DNA of 64,000 nucleotides, from contig OZ024760.1 in the NCBI GenBank assembly GCA_964016885.1, positions 1,569,392 through 1,633,391 on the forward strand, in the 5' to 3' direction. Origin of the DNA: Eledone cirrhosa (lineage: Eukaryota; Mollusca; Cephalopoda; Octopoda; Eledonidae). Position numbers and translations under genes: made by a program. The notes under the pieces were generated by a model. That model saw only the letters and a program-made list of their open reading frames with translations, ran no database searches and was not told the origin of the DNA. Positions 22,290-32,191 of the stretch are shown in pieces. Numbering within the stretch: the stretch's first letter is position 1; every line of letters starts with the position of its first letter.

Positions 22290-22770
22290 ATATGCATATA
22301 GGAAAAGAGTCAGGACCCCAACAGCTGAGCTCTGGTCGTTTCGACAGCTAGATCCAAACTAAGGACGGCGGGGAATCTAGCTGAACTTATCAAGGGGTAC
22401 AGTTCATATATGGGCATGCAGTCAAAACAAAAAAAGCAGAAGTATCAAATCAAACAATCCTAAAAATGTGTTGTTTTTCTTGTCTGTCACAGGGAGTGGT
22501 CAACGATTTTGCGATGTCATGTACATGGTTAAATTCCTTCACAGCAGCGAGGGGGAGGGGGACTGAACTTGCCTGTTGAACAAAGGGGAGGGAGTAAGAT
22601 GACTTTCTGACCTGTAGGTGCCAAGCTGGCCAGGCCAGGCTGCATTAAGAGAGAAATCTTCACAACTATATCTAATGGGGGTAAGAATGTAATTTCAGCA
22701 TATGAGAATCAAGGAAGGTTGTTGGAGGAGTGACAGTAACTATGCCAGGTCTAACACTTAGCTAAAGATA
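22290..22770. repeat. Dispersed repeat with GGAAAAGAGTCAGGACCCC end, and flank
   Basis: 22297-22357 matches, in reverse complement, 38946-39007, and resembles one arm of the hairpin at 52353-52440. The rest of 22360-22770 (copy 2 32280-32690) is unassigned unique-looking intron DNA. Confidence 0.5.
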
Positions 22771-22772
22771 TA

Positions 22773-23029
22773 TATATCATCATCATCATCATTATCATTT
22801 CATTTTACGTCTGCTTTTCCCTGCTTGCAAGGGTGGGACGGGAACTGATTCTGGCTTGATTTCTGACCCCAGTCCCTATCATCTCATTTCTACAGCTGAG
22901 TAAACTGGAGCAATGTGAAATAAAGTGTCTTGCTCAAGGAAACAACACATCACCCGGTCTGAGAATTGAACTCACAACCTTTCGGTTGCAAAGCCAATGC
23001 TCTAACCACTAAGCCATGTGCCTCCATAT
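22773..23029 (-). repeat. SINE family B with internal deletion in copy 1
   Basis: The counterpart at 32696-33090 contains about 165 bp more, from ACAGCTGGATGCCCTTCC to GGAATGATAGGGAC, including a duplicated ~45-bp tail segment. Copy 1 jumps from GCTTGATTTCT directly to GACCCCAGTCCC. Confidence 0.75.
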
Positions 23030-23035
23030 ATATAT

Positions 23036-23215
23036 AGTGGTAGAACACTGGAAGGTAATATCCGTAGTGGTAGAGCACTCAGTCCATGGGACGAGTTAGG
23101 TAGAAGTGATTACACAACAGTTAGTTCACCTTAGCGGATCCGCTGGGGATCCGCTAAGGTGAAACAATTGTTCTCGGTATGGTGAACTAACTGTTGTGTA
23201 ACCACTTCTATATAT
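23036..23215. mobile_element. Foldback repeat (copy 1; copy 2 at about 33100-33275)
   Basis: ACAACAGTTAGTTCACCTTA pairs with GGTGAACTAACTGTTGT downstream; a perfect GCGGATCC-GCTGG-GGATCCGC hairpin is at the centre. It starts with AGTGGTAGAACACTGGAAGG, shared with 44973-45180. Confidence 0.65.
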
Positions 23216-23747
23216 ATATATATTAGAAAAGGGAAGTGAGGTTCTATACAAAACAGTGGGTATAGAGAAAAGATGAAGTAGGAAATAGCACGGGAGATAT
23301 ATTTAAGGGTCTGTTTTTCTTTTTTGATTCGTCAAAGTGACATTACTAAAAAGATAATGTTATTAAAAAAAGAGGGACAAATTTTGTACTCTCAGTCGCT
23401 TCACACCATGAAATTGGGATAAATACTGGCCAAATGAGCCTTCTGGCTTAAAACAGATTTTAGACTTTTATATATACATATATATATATCATCATCATCT
23501 TCGTTTAACGTCCATTTTCCACGCTAGCATGGGTTAGACTATATATATAATAGTTGTTAATGAAAGATTTAGCTGTTGTACAGCAAGTAATATTTAATTT
23601 GTTTGAAGCAATCACAAAGCCCTCAATGGATCGAAAGTTAAAAACATTAGGTCCAGAGTAAACACTGCAGTTATAGTGTGATACCAAGAAAACTGACCAA
23701 TGGCACTGGTCACACATATAACATAACAACTATAGATACAGAAAGGT

Positions 23748-23975
23748 TTAACCCTTTAATGTTCAAACCGGCCAAAACCGACCAGAATTCTCTACCTTTT
23801 TCTGTTGAAACTGGCTGTAACTGGTCACTCAAACTGATATTAAGGTTTTGTTCTCAAAATAAATACTTTCAAAATCTCATAGATTCGATATTATGTGAGA
23901 TAATTATGCGAGGTAAAGCCTTTACCATGAAAATATAATAGTATATATAGAGTAATGTGAATGCTAAAGGGTTAA
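23748..23975. mobile_element. TTAA-flanked MITE in eya intron D-E (copy 2 at 33812-34039)
   Basis: TTAACCCTTTAATGTTCAAA ... GTGAATGCTAAAGGGTTAA, intact terminal inverted repeats with TTAA at both ends, same body as the copies at 6430, 46749, 47611 and 48990. Confidence 0.75.
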
Positions 23976-24154
23976 ACTAACCTGGACCTTCTCTGGTTGA
24001 TTAAAATTGATAGAATCTCAGATAGGTTTCTGGGACCCCTGGAAGTTATATAATAAGTTACATACATGATGCACATGCAATACAGGTAATACATGTATGT
24101 ACTTCCATCCATGATCGATATATATATATATATGTAATGTGTTTGTAATTTCAG

Positions 24155-24276
24155 GTCTAACTGTGTCAATGTGTTAGTGACAACCACACAGCTTGTGCCT
24201 GCATTAGCTAAGGTTTTACTTTATGGTCTGGGAGGAGTTTTCTCAATTGAAAACATTTACAGTGCAACAAAAATAG
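24155..24276 (+). CDS. eya: eya exon E, first assembly copy (HAD motif II)
   Basis: A 122-nt exon with acceptor TTTCAG and donor G|GTGAGT. It encodes [20 protein letters not shown] and then [20 protein letters not shown]. The LVTTTQ segment holds the Thr of HAD motif II, and the following hydrophobic strand-helix is characteristic of the EYA phosphatase core (family knowledge). No stop or frameshift is seen. Only 352 bp separate it from exon F. Confidence 0.96.
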
Positions 24277-24628
24277 GTGAGTGGGCTTATCTTTTCTTAT
24301 TTTAGCTGTGTGCGTGTATATATGTGTGTTTGTGTGTGAATATATATATATATATATATTCCTGTTTTCCTTCGGTAGTAACGTTTTTCAAAATATTTAC
24401 TTCTGCATCCACAGATTGATTTTTTTAGTTTCAGAAGATCCCATTAAGGGTGAAAGCATCGATTCTTTGCTTAAACTTTAATCTGTTCTTATAATAAATA
24501 TATATATATATAGTGGAAGCCAACACATGTCTGAGTACAGCCACTTCTTAGAGAAAGAAAAGAGAAAAAAAAAACAGACATTGGCAAAGATCTGTTATTG
24601 ATGTTTCTATCTGTCTGTCTCTCTTCAG

Positions 24629-24729
24629 GAAAAGAAAGCTGTTTTGAAAGAATAGTATCTCGATTTGGGCGGAAGTGTACCTACGTTGTCGTTGGTGATG
24701 GTCGGGATGAAGAAGCTGCTGCTAAACAG
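24629..24729 (+). CDS. eya: eya exon F, first assembly copy (HAD motifs III-IV)
   Basis: A 101-nt exon with acceptor CTTCAG and donor CAG|GTAAAG. It encodes [20 protein letters not shown] and then [23 protein letters not shown] carries the Lys of HAD motif [12 protein letters not shown] is the acidic, metal-binding motif IV (family knowledge), so the residues supplied by this half of the domain are intact. The nucleophile motif lies outside the window. Confidence 0.96.
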
Positions 24730-25043
24730 GTAAAGATTTAACACTTCACTGCACATTCAGGTCTCTCATTCCATTGATAGGGAGGGCATGCAGCTGTAAA
24801 GCACTTGCCAAATAAAGGTTTGAGTAGGACTCTTCAGATGTGTTAAAAATATGACAACCCCTCTAGTGCTGGTGCCATGATGAAATGGACCTGATACACT
24901 ATGTAGAATGCTTGATAATTGGAAGGGCATCGTGCTATAGAAAATTTCCCAAACAAAGGGTTTGGAGGACTCCTATTTTTTTAATTCACGTACTTCAAGT
25001 TCACATAAAAAGTTAGCAGACTGTGAACGTATAAGTGTGTGTG

Positions 25044-25083
<40 letters not shown>

Positions 25084-25195
25084 TACACATGATTTCAGTT
25101 CCTCGGAGGACTAACAACACACACAGGAGCTGGACATATCGATGTATTGACAGAGTAGAACACGCTTCAAGAACGTGTACCTGTCTTTCCACACC

Positions 25196-25264
25196 AATTC
25201 GGACTGCCTGAAGAGGTCACAGCCTATGATAGCTGTCACCGAAATATAGATATAGCAGAAAATT
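25196..25264 (+). ncRNA. Second hammerhead ribozyme fold, eya intron F-G, copy 1
   Basis: Core CTGAAGA at 25208-25214. Stem II is GGTCACAG (25215-25222) with CTGTCACC (25233-25240), seven of eight pairs, with a 10-nt loop. GAAA is at 25241-25244. Stem III is ATA/TAT (25244-25246 with 25251-25253). The predicted cleavage is after A 25254 (UH rule, triplet AUA). Stem I is CTGC (25204-25207) with GCAG (25255-25258), followed by an internal loop and AATT/AATT. The sequence differs from the minus-strand hammerhead, so it is a different family. A non-GUC triplet and one stem II mismatch make activity less certain. Confidence 0.7.
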
Positions 25265-25344
25265 ATAATTTATAATAAACGAAGCCAAATTTTACATATT
25301 TGACTTTTTTTTTATATATATATATATATATATATACATATATA

Positions 25345-26620
25345 AGTCAAAAGGACTTAAAATTAACCTGGCTAAGACCAAAGTACTAGTTTGTAGGAAA
25401 GAAAACAAGGCGGCGGTCCCTTCTGGGAAATGGTCGTGCTCGGTGTGTAGGAAAGGCGTAGGTAGAAACTCCATTTTATGTCCTAAATGCAAAGTATGGG
25501 TGCATAAAAGATGTAGTGGGATCACAGGTAAGCTAACTAAGAACATAGATTTTACATGTGGCCGGTGCTCTGGTGCAATAAGTAGCAGCAAGTGCCCACA
25601 AACTACTAGCTCTTTCAATTGCGCAGAGGGTTCTATAGAAATAGTGGACAGCTTCTGTTACCTGGGCGATAAAATCAGCAGTGGGGGAGGGTGCTCTGAA
25701 AGTACTGTAGCTAGAGTCAGAACTGGTTGGAAAAAGTTCAGAGAGCTTATACCACTATTAGCTGCTAAAGGGTTCTCACTAAAAATGAAAGGCAGGTTGT
25801 ACGATGCCTGCATACGAACAGCAATGCTGCACGGCAGTGAGACCTGGGCATTGTGTGCAGAGGATATACGCAGACTAGAGAGGAACGAAGCTTGCATGCT
25901 CCGCTGGATGTGTAACAGTAATATACGTGAACAGCAAAGCATAAACGAACTAAGGAAAAAATTAGAGATAAGAGGGATCAGATGTTGTTTACTCGAGAGA
26001 AGGCTACGTTGGTATGGACACGTGATGCGCATGAAAGTCGATAGCTGTATAACAAAGTGCAGGGCAATAAAGATAGACGGTAGTCACGGAATAGGCAGAC
26101 CTAGGAAAACCTGGGACGAGCTGATAAACTCCGACATCACACACTTACACCTCTCCAAGACAATGTCACTGGACCGAGACCTTTGGCGGTACTCAGTAAC
26201 AGAGAAGACCCGCCTTACCTAAATATATAGTAAAACCTACTCCAGCCAGTAGGCATCTCTAACAAAATACACCCCGTCCCACCACCCCCGCCCCCACCCC
26301 ATCCACACCACCCCGTTCTATGTAAAGTTATGTTGGTGCCGCGCCATCGAGGCCGAAACAAATGAGATCGTGTAGGTGTCACGACAAAAAAACACACAGT
26401 CCACGCTGAAATGTGGCCGTGTAGGCAACACGGTAAAAACCTCCCAGACCCACACTGTAAATGTGGTTGGTGTTAGGAAGGGCATCCAACTGTAGAAAAC
26501 CTGCCAGACAGTCCTATGCGAGCAAGACAATCACTCTTGCCTCAAGTGGGACTACCCCCGTCCAAACCCATGCAAGCGTGGAACACGGACGTTAAACGTT
26601 GATGATGATGATGATGATGA
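25345..26620 (+). mobile_element. 5'-truncated RTE-like LINE insertion (present only in copy 1)
   Basis: Starts in the reverse transcriptase just after the YADD region (reads GLKINLAKTKVLV) and ends in a (GAT)n tail. A continuous frame to 26222 encodes a C4HC3 Cys/His cluster at about 25437-25568, then DSFCYLGDKISSGGGCSEST, LHGSETWAL, RRLRWYGHVMRMK and GRPRKTWDELINSD, typical of LINE C-termini. The 3' UTR (26223-26620) matches the dispersed tail repeats elsewhere in the window. The orthologous spot in copy 2 (about 35407) is an uninterrupted TA tract, so this is a presence/absence polymorphism. Target duplications cannot be read within (TA)n. Confidence 0.88.
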
Positions 26621-26814
26621 TATATATATTTCAATGTGGTCTGTTCGAACCTATATATGAGGTCTGATAGTATACAGTTATATAACTGCTATAGATCAGA
26701 CAATATGTCAATATGATCAACCCTCAGAAACGATCATAAAACAATGATATGAATAGGTAAAATAACTCGGTTATTATTTTCATTGTTAAATTAATACCTA
26801 ATATATCTTTTAAC

Positions 26815-26862
26815 GATTGACTTTCGTCAAATCTGACCGAGGAAACAATGTTTCCATCGGTC
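26815..26862 (-). ncRNA. Twin-hairpin repeat element (copy 2 at 35606-35653; relatives at 8964-9008 and 44190-44225)
   Basis: On the minus strand GACCGA-T-GGAAAC-ATT-GTTTCC-TCGGTC folds into a 12-bp hairpin with one bulge. It is followed by TTGAC-GAAA-GTCAA, a hairpin with a GNRA tetraloop. At 8981-9008 the outer helix is GGCCAA/TTGGTC, so a G-C pair became A-T and an A-T became G-T while pairing was kept. Confidence 0.5.
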
Positions 26863-26972
26863 TTTCCAATTCTGTATATTTTTTGCAATTTTTTTTTTTT
26901 GTTTGATTCTCAATTAATTTTTGTTTCCTGTTCTTTTTCTCTCTTTTCTCTCTCTTTGTCCACCTCATCAAG

Positions 26973-27053
26973 ATGAACTGGCCATTTTGGCGGATCTCGA
27001 ACCATTCCGATCTGGCAGCCCTGCACCATGCTCTGGAACTCAGTTACCTCTAG
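26973..27053 (+). CDS. eya: eya terminal exon G with stop codon, first assembly copy
   Basis: Acceptor CATCAAG, then 26 codons and [23 protein letters not shown] ending LELSYL. The PFWRIS...HSDL..LHHALEL.YL ending is the canonical EYA C-terminus, so the gene ends here. The 3' UTR start is rich in CCA/CAG triplets. The following ~530 bp carry several single-base homopolymer deletions relative to the second copy, up to the assembly gap at 27580. They do not affect the codons. Confidence 0.95.
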   Translation: MNWPFWRISNHSDLAALHHALELSYL

Positions 27054-27579
27054 CAGACTCGTTCCAGTGGAAGGGGCAGATGTTCCTTCAACCGCAAAAA
27101 AATCCTAGAAAAATCCCAGCAAGCTCAACAGTGGTTGCTGCTGTGCTGCCACCACCACCACCACCACCACCAACATTTCATGACAGTATCAATACCAGCA
27201 GCAGCAGTAGCAACAGCTCCTCTTCTCTTTGCCCATCACCTACTTACCTCTCCTCTCCCCCATTGTATCCAGCCTCCTCCATGTCCCCATATCCATCAGA
27301 TTTGCTCACATTTCCCCTGTCCTGCCCGCGGCCCTGCCATTACCTTCTACCCTCTTCGGCCCTTCTCTTGTCATTTAACCTCTCATCACCAAAACACCAT
27401 CATCCCTCTGCAGCCACTTCTGTTGCCACCCTCACCCTCTGCCTTTCATAAATGTTCCTCTCGTTTCTTTATATATTTTCTTCTTTCTCTTATGCTAAAT
27501 CTGTGTTGTGTGTGTACTAGAAGAAGAGAGAGAGGGTGTGTGTGAGTTTAATATATGTAAGAGACCAGACCACTCATAG

Positions 27580-27779
27580 NNNNNNNNNNNNNNNNNNNNN
27601 NNNNNNNNNNNNNNNNNNNNNNNNNNNNNNNNNNNNNNNNNNNNNNNNNNNNNNNNNNNNNNNNNNNNNNNNNNNNNNNNNNNNNNNNNNNNNNNNNNNN
27701 NNNNNNNNNNNNNNNNNNNNNNNNNNNNNNNNNNNNNNNNNNNNNNNNNNNNNNNNNNNNNNNNNNNNNNNNNNNNNNN
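27580..27779. other. Assembly gap (200 N)
   Basis: A run of exactly 200 N. A round number suggests a placeholder of unknown true length. Confidence 0.99.
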
Positions 27780-30222
27780 CCTACTGCCATCACCACTACC
27801 ACTACTGCCATCACCACTACCCCTACTGCCATCACCACTACCCCTACTGCCACCACCACTACCCCTACTGCCATCACCACTACCACTACTGCCATCACCA
27901 CTACCACTACTGCCATCACCACTACCCCTACTGCCATCACCACTACCCCTACTGCCATCACCACTACCCCTACTGCCATCACCACTACCACTACTGCCGT
28001 CACCACTACCACTACTGCCATCACCACTACCACTACTGCCATCACCACTACCCCTACTGCCATCACCACTACCCCTACTGCCATCACCACTACCCCTACT
28101 GCCATCACCACTACCACTACTGCCGTCACCACTACCCCTACTGCCATCACCACTACCACTACTGCCATCACCACTACCCCTACTGCCATCACCACTACCC
28201 CTACTGCCATCACCACTACCACTACTGCCATCACCACTACCCCTACTGCCATCACCACTACCCCTACTGCCATCACCACTACCCCTACTGCCATCACCAC
28301 TACCCCTACTGCCATCACCACTACCACTACTGCCATCACCACTACCCCTACTGCCATCACCACTACCACTACTGCCATCACCACTACCACTACTGCCATC
28401 ACCACTACCACTACCCCTACTGCCATCACCACTACCACTACTGCCATCACCACTACCACTACCCCTACTGCCATCACCACTACCACTACTGCCGTCACCA
28501 CTACCACTACTGCCATCACCACTACCCCTACTGCCATCACCACTACCCCTACTGCCATCACCACTACCCCTACTGCCATCACCACTACCCCTACTGCCAT
28601 CACCACTACCCCTACTGCCATCACCACTACCACTACCCCTACTGCCATCACCACTACCACTACTGCCATCACCACTACCCCTACTGCCATCACCACTACC
28701 ACTACTGCCATCACCACTACCACTACTGCCATCACCACTACCACTACCCCTACTGCCATCACCACTACCACTACTGCCATCACCACTACCACTACCCCTA
28801 CTGCCATCACCACTACCACTACTGCCATCACCACTACCACTACCCCTACTGCCATCACCACTACCACTACTGCCATCACCACTACCCCTACTGCCATCAC
28901 CACTACCCCTACTGCCATCACCACTACCACTACTGCCGTCACCACTACCACTACTGCCATCACCACTACCCCTACTGCCATCACCACTACCCCTACTGCC
29001 ATCACCACTACCCCTACTGCCATCACCACTACCCCTACTGCCATCACCACTACCACTACTGCCGTCACCACTACCACTACTGCCATCACCACTACCCCTA
29101 CTGCCATCACCACTACCCCTACTGCCATCACCACTACCCCTACTGCCATCACCACTACCGCTACTGCCATCACCACTACCGCTACTGCCATCACCACTAC
29201 CACTACTGCCACCACCACTACCCCTACTGCCATCACCACTACCCCTACTGCCATCACCACTACCACTACTGCCATCACCACTACCCCTACTGCCATCACC
29301 ACTACCACTACTGCCATCACCACTACCCCTACTGCCATCACCACTACCACTACTGCCATCACCACTACCACTACTGCCATCACCACTACCCCTACTGCCA
29401 TCACCACTACCCCTACTGCCATCACCACTACCACTACTGCCATCACCACTACCCCTACTGCCATCACCACTACCCCTACTGCCATCACCACTACCCCTAC
29501 TGCCATCACCACTACCCCTACTGCCATCACCACTACCCCTACTGCCATCACCACTACCCCTACTGCCATCACCACTACCACTACTGCCATCACCACTACC
29601 CCTACTGCCATCACCACTACCCCTACTGCCATCACCACTACCCCTACTGCCATCACCACTACCCCTACTGCCATCACCACTACCCCTACTGCCATCACCA
29701 CTACCACTACTGCCATCACCACTACCGCTACTGCCATCACCACTACCGCTACTGCCATCACCACTACCCCTACTGCCATCACCACTACCACTACTGCCAC
29801 CACCACTACCCCTACTGCCATCACCACTACCCCTACTGCCATCACCACTACCACTACTGCCACCACCACTACCACTACTGCCGTCACCACTACCACTACT
29901 GCCATCACCACTACCGCTACTGCCATCACCACTACCACTACTGCCACCACCACTACCCCTACTGCCATCACCACTACCACTACTGCCATCACCACTACCG
30001 CTACTGCCATCACCACTACCACTACTGCCACCACCACTACCCCTACTGCCATCACCACTACCACTACTGCCATCACCACTACCCCTACTGCCACCACCAC
30101 TACCACTACTGCCATCACCACTACCCCTACTGCCACCACCACTACCCCTACTGCCATCACCACTACCCCTACTGCCATCACCACTACCCCTACTGCCATC
30201 ACCACTACCCCTACTGCCACCA
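27780..30222. repeat. 21-bp minisatellite, second assembly copy (truncated by the gap)
   Basis: Same unit as 17590-20370 but with GCCGTC variants and repeated 27-bp units (an extra CACTAC) near 28400-28860, not seen in copy 1. The order of N variants next to the exon also differs from copy 1. Confidence 0.95.
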
Positions 30223-30266
30223 CTGTCACCTTTGTGCTTAAATCAGAAACCTTTATTTATTTCCAG

Positions 30267-30427
30267 TTCTTATAACTTTGCAACTGATGGTTTCCATGCG
30301 GCCACAACCAATGCCACCTTGTGTATAGCCACTGGTGTCCGTGGTGGAGTCGATTGGATGCGGAAGCTCGCCTTTCGGTACCGACGGATAAAGGAGATAT
30401 ACAACAGTTACAGAAATAATGTAGGAG
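30267..30427 (+). CDS. eya: eya exon C, second assembly copy
   Basis: Encodes the same peptide as 20409-20569, with identical splice sites and one synonymous difference. No exon A or B precedes it on this side of the gap. The contig starts inside the 21-bp minisatellite, as expected for an overlapping haplotype contig rather than an independent gene. Confidence 0.93.
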
Positions 30428-30645
30428 GTGAGTATCTGATTATTTACCATTTTACACTTTCTTTCCTTACCCTCATCTGTCTTCTTCACTTCTTGATGAA
30501 AGACCAGTGTCCGAAACCTAAGCCCTCTTTACCTACTATATCGGGCATTGTTTGCTTTGTGTTTTCCATTTACTTTTTGCATACATATACCTATATATAT
30601 ATGTGTGTGTATATGTCTATCTACAGTCAGTATATTTCTATTTAT

Positions 30646-30676
<31 letters not shown>

Positions 30677-31027
30677 GTATGCATATATATATATATCATC
30701 ATCATTTTACATCCGCTTTTCCCTGCTTGCAAGGGTGGGACGGGAACTGATTCTGGCTTGATTTCTACAGCTGGATGCCCTTCCTAACACCAACCTCATT
30801 TACAGTGAGTGCTGGGTACTTTTTTTCCGTGACGCCTCCACGACCACTTTACAGTGGAATGATAGGGACGCCAGTCCCTATCATCTGATTTCTACAGCTG
30901 AGTAAACTGTAGCAATGTGAAATAAAGTGTCTTGCTCAAGGAAACAACAACACACCCAGTCTGAGAATTGAACTCACAACCTTTCGATTGCAAGGCCAAT
31001 GATCTAACCACTAAGCCATGTGCCTCC

Positions 31028-31058
<31 letters not shown>

Positions 31059-31198
31059 CTGAAGAGGACCTGTCCCACACTTCCAAGCAGGGAAAAGCGG
31101 ACGGAAAATGATGATGGTGATGATGATGATGATTATTATTACGATGTGTGTGTTTGTAGTTATAAATGTATGACCAATTTATTTCTATTTATTTTTAG

Positions 31199-31313
31199 GT
31201 TTATTAGGTCCGCAGAAAAGGGAACAGTGGCTTCAGTTGAGGCAAGAAATTGAAAACATCACAGACAGTTGGCTAACAATGGCATTGAAATCTCTCAACA
31301 TAATCAACACCAG
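31199..31313 (+). CDS. eya: eya exon D, second assembly copy
   Basis: Same coding sequence as 21341-21455, at the same offset (9858 bp) as exon C. Flanking intron sequence is near-identical apart from single-nucleotide and microsatellite-length differences. Confidence 0.93.
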
Positions 31314-31495
31314 GTATATATCTATATATCTATCTTTTCTCCTTCTTCGCCAACTTATTCCTGAGAGGGGCATGGGGGCAGAGTCCTCAAACACTCCCCT
31401 CCACAAGGGTTTATTTTTACCATATAATATTAAGAAAAACCACCATAACTTCCAAAATGAGGAAAACTGAAACGGCGTAAACTGCAGTATACCCG

Positions 31496-31572
<77 letters not shown>

Positions 31573-31577
<5 letters not shown>

Positions 31578-32191
31578 CAAATGACGAAACGAAATTAAAT
31601 TTCGTTTCGTTTGTAACTCACTTTTGTATGACTGACGCTTAAACAATTAAGTTAAAAAAATTACATCTACATATGCATACTGAAATACTAGTGTGTATAT
31701 GAATACACACACGTATACATATGTATATGTAACAAGTCTTTCACTGGTTGCTTTACTGTGAGCACCCAGCTATTCTGTATGTAAACACACAGACAAACCG
31801 GTTTTTAGAGTCATACTGGTTTTTGAGGGAACACCTTCCCTCTATTCTACAGAAAGCCAGACAAGGAATATTGAACTAGTTTCGTTGTTGTTACAACTCA
31901 TCAGCAATATTTACCTATCTACCGGCCCTTCTGGAGAATTGTAAAAGCACATATCGTTATATGCTTTTTCTATGAAAATTAGTAGTGGGCAGACTAATTT
32001 GCATAGAGTGTGAGTACGCACCGGTTCAGCGGAGACGATAAAAACAAATGACGAAACGAAATTAAATTTCGTTTCGTTTGTAACTCACTTTTGTATGACT
32101 GACGCTTAAACATATGTATACGTGTGTGTATTCATATACACACTAGTATTTCAGTATGCATATGTAGATGTAATTTTTTTAACTTAATTGT
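31573..32191. mobile_element. Palindromic composite element carrying the hammerhead, copy 2
   Basis: Second-haplotype counterpart of 21657-22275, with the same direct and inverted repeat arrangement. A longer TA tract (31497-31572) precedes it. Confidence 0.65.
31847..31936 (-). ncRNA. Hammerhead ribozyme, eya intron D-E, copy 2
   Basis: Second haplotype copy of the fold at 21931-22020. The core, stems II and III and the inner stem I are identical. One outer stem I position differs (CTACAG instead of CTCCAG), breaking one terminal pair. Confidence 0.8.

Noticed and set aside
22297..22410. Minus-strand GTCGAAACG next to a 9-bp CAGCTAGAT/ATCTAGCTG stem, resembling a hammerhead
   Set aside because: The CUGANGA segment reads TTGATAA and no stem III with a UH site could be closed.
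24432..24480. Hammerhead-like GAAGATCCC...GGGTGAAAGC (also 34492-34540 and 38393-38440)
   Set aside because: The core lacks the required CTG (CAG or TAA instead) and the base of stem II is a T-T mismatch; at most a decayed relic.
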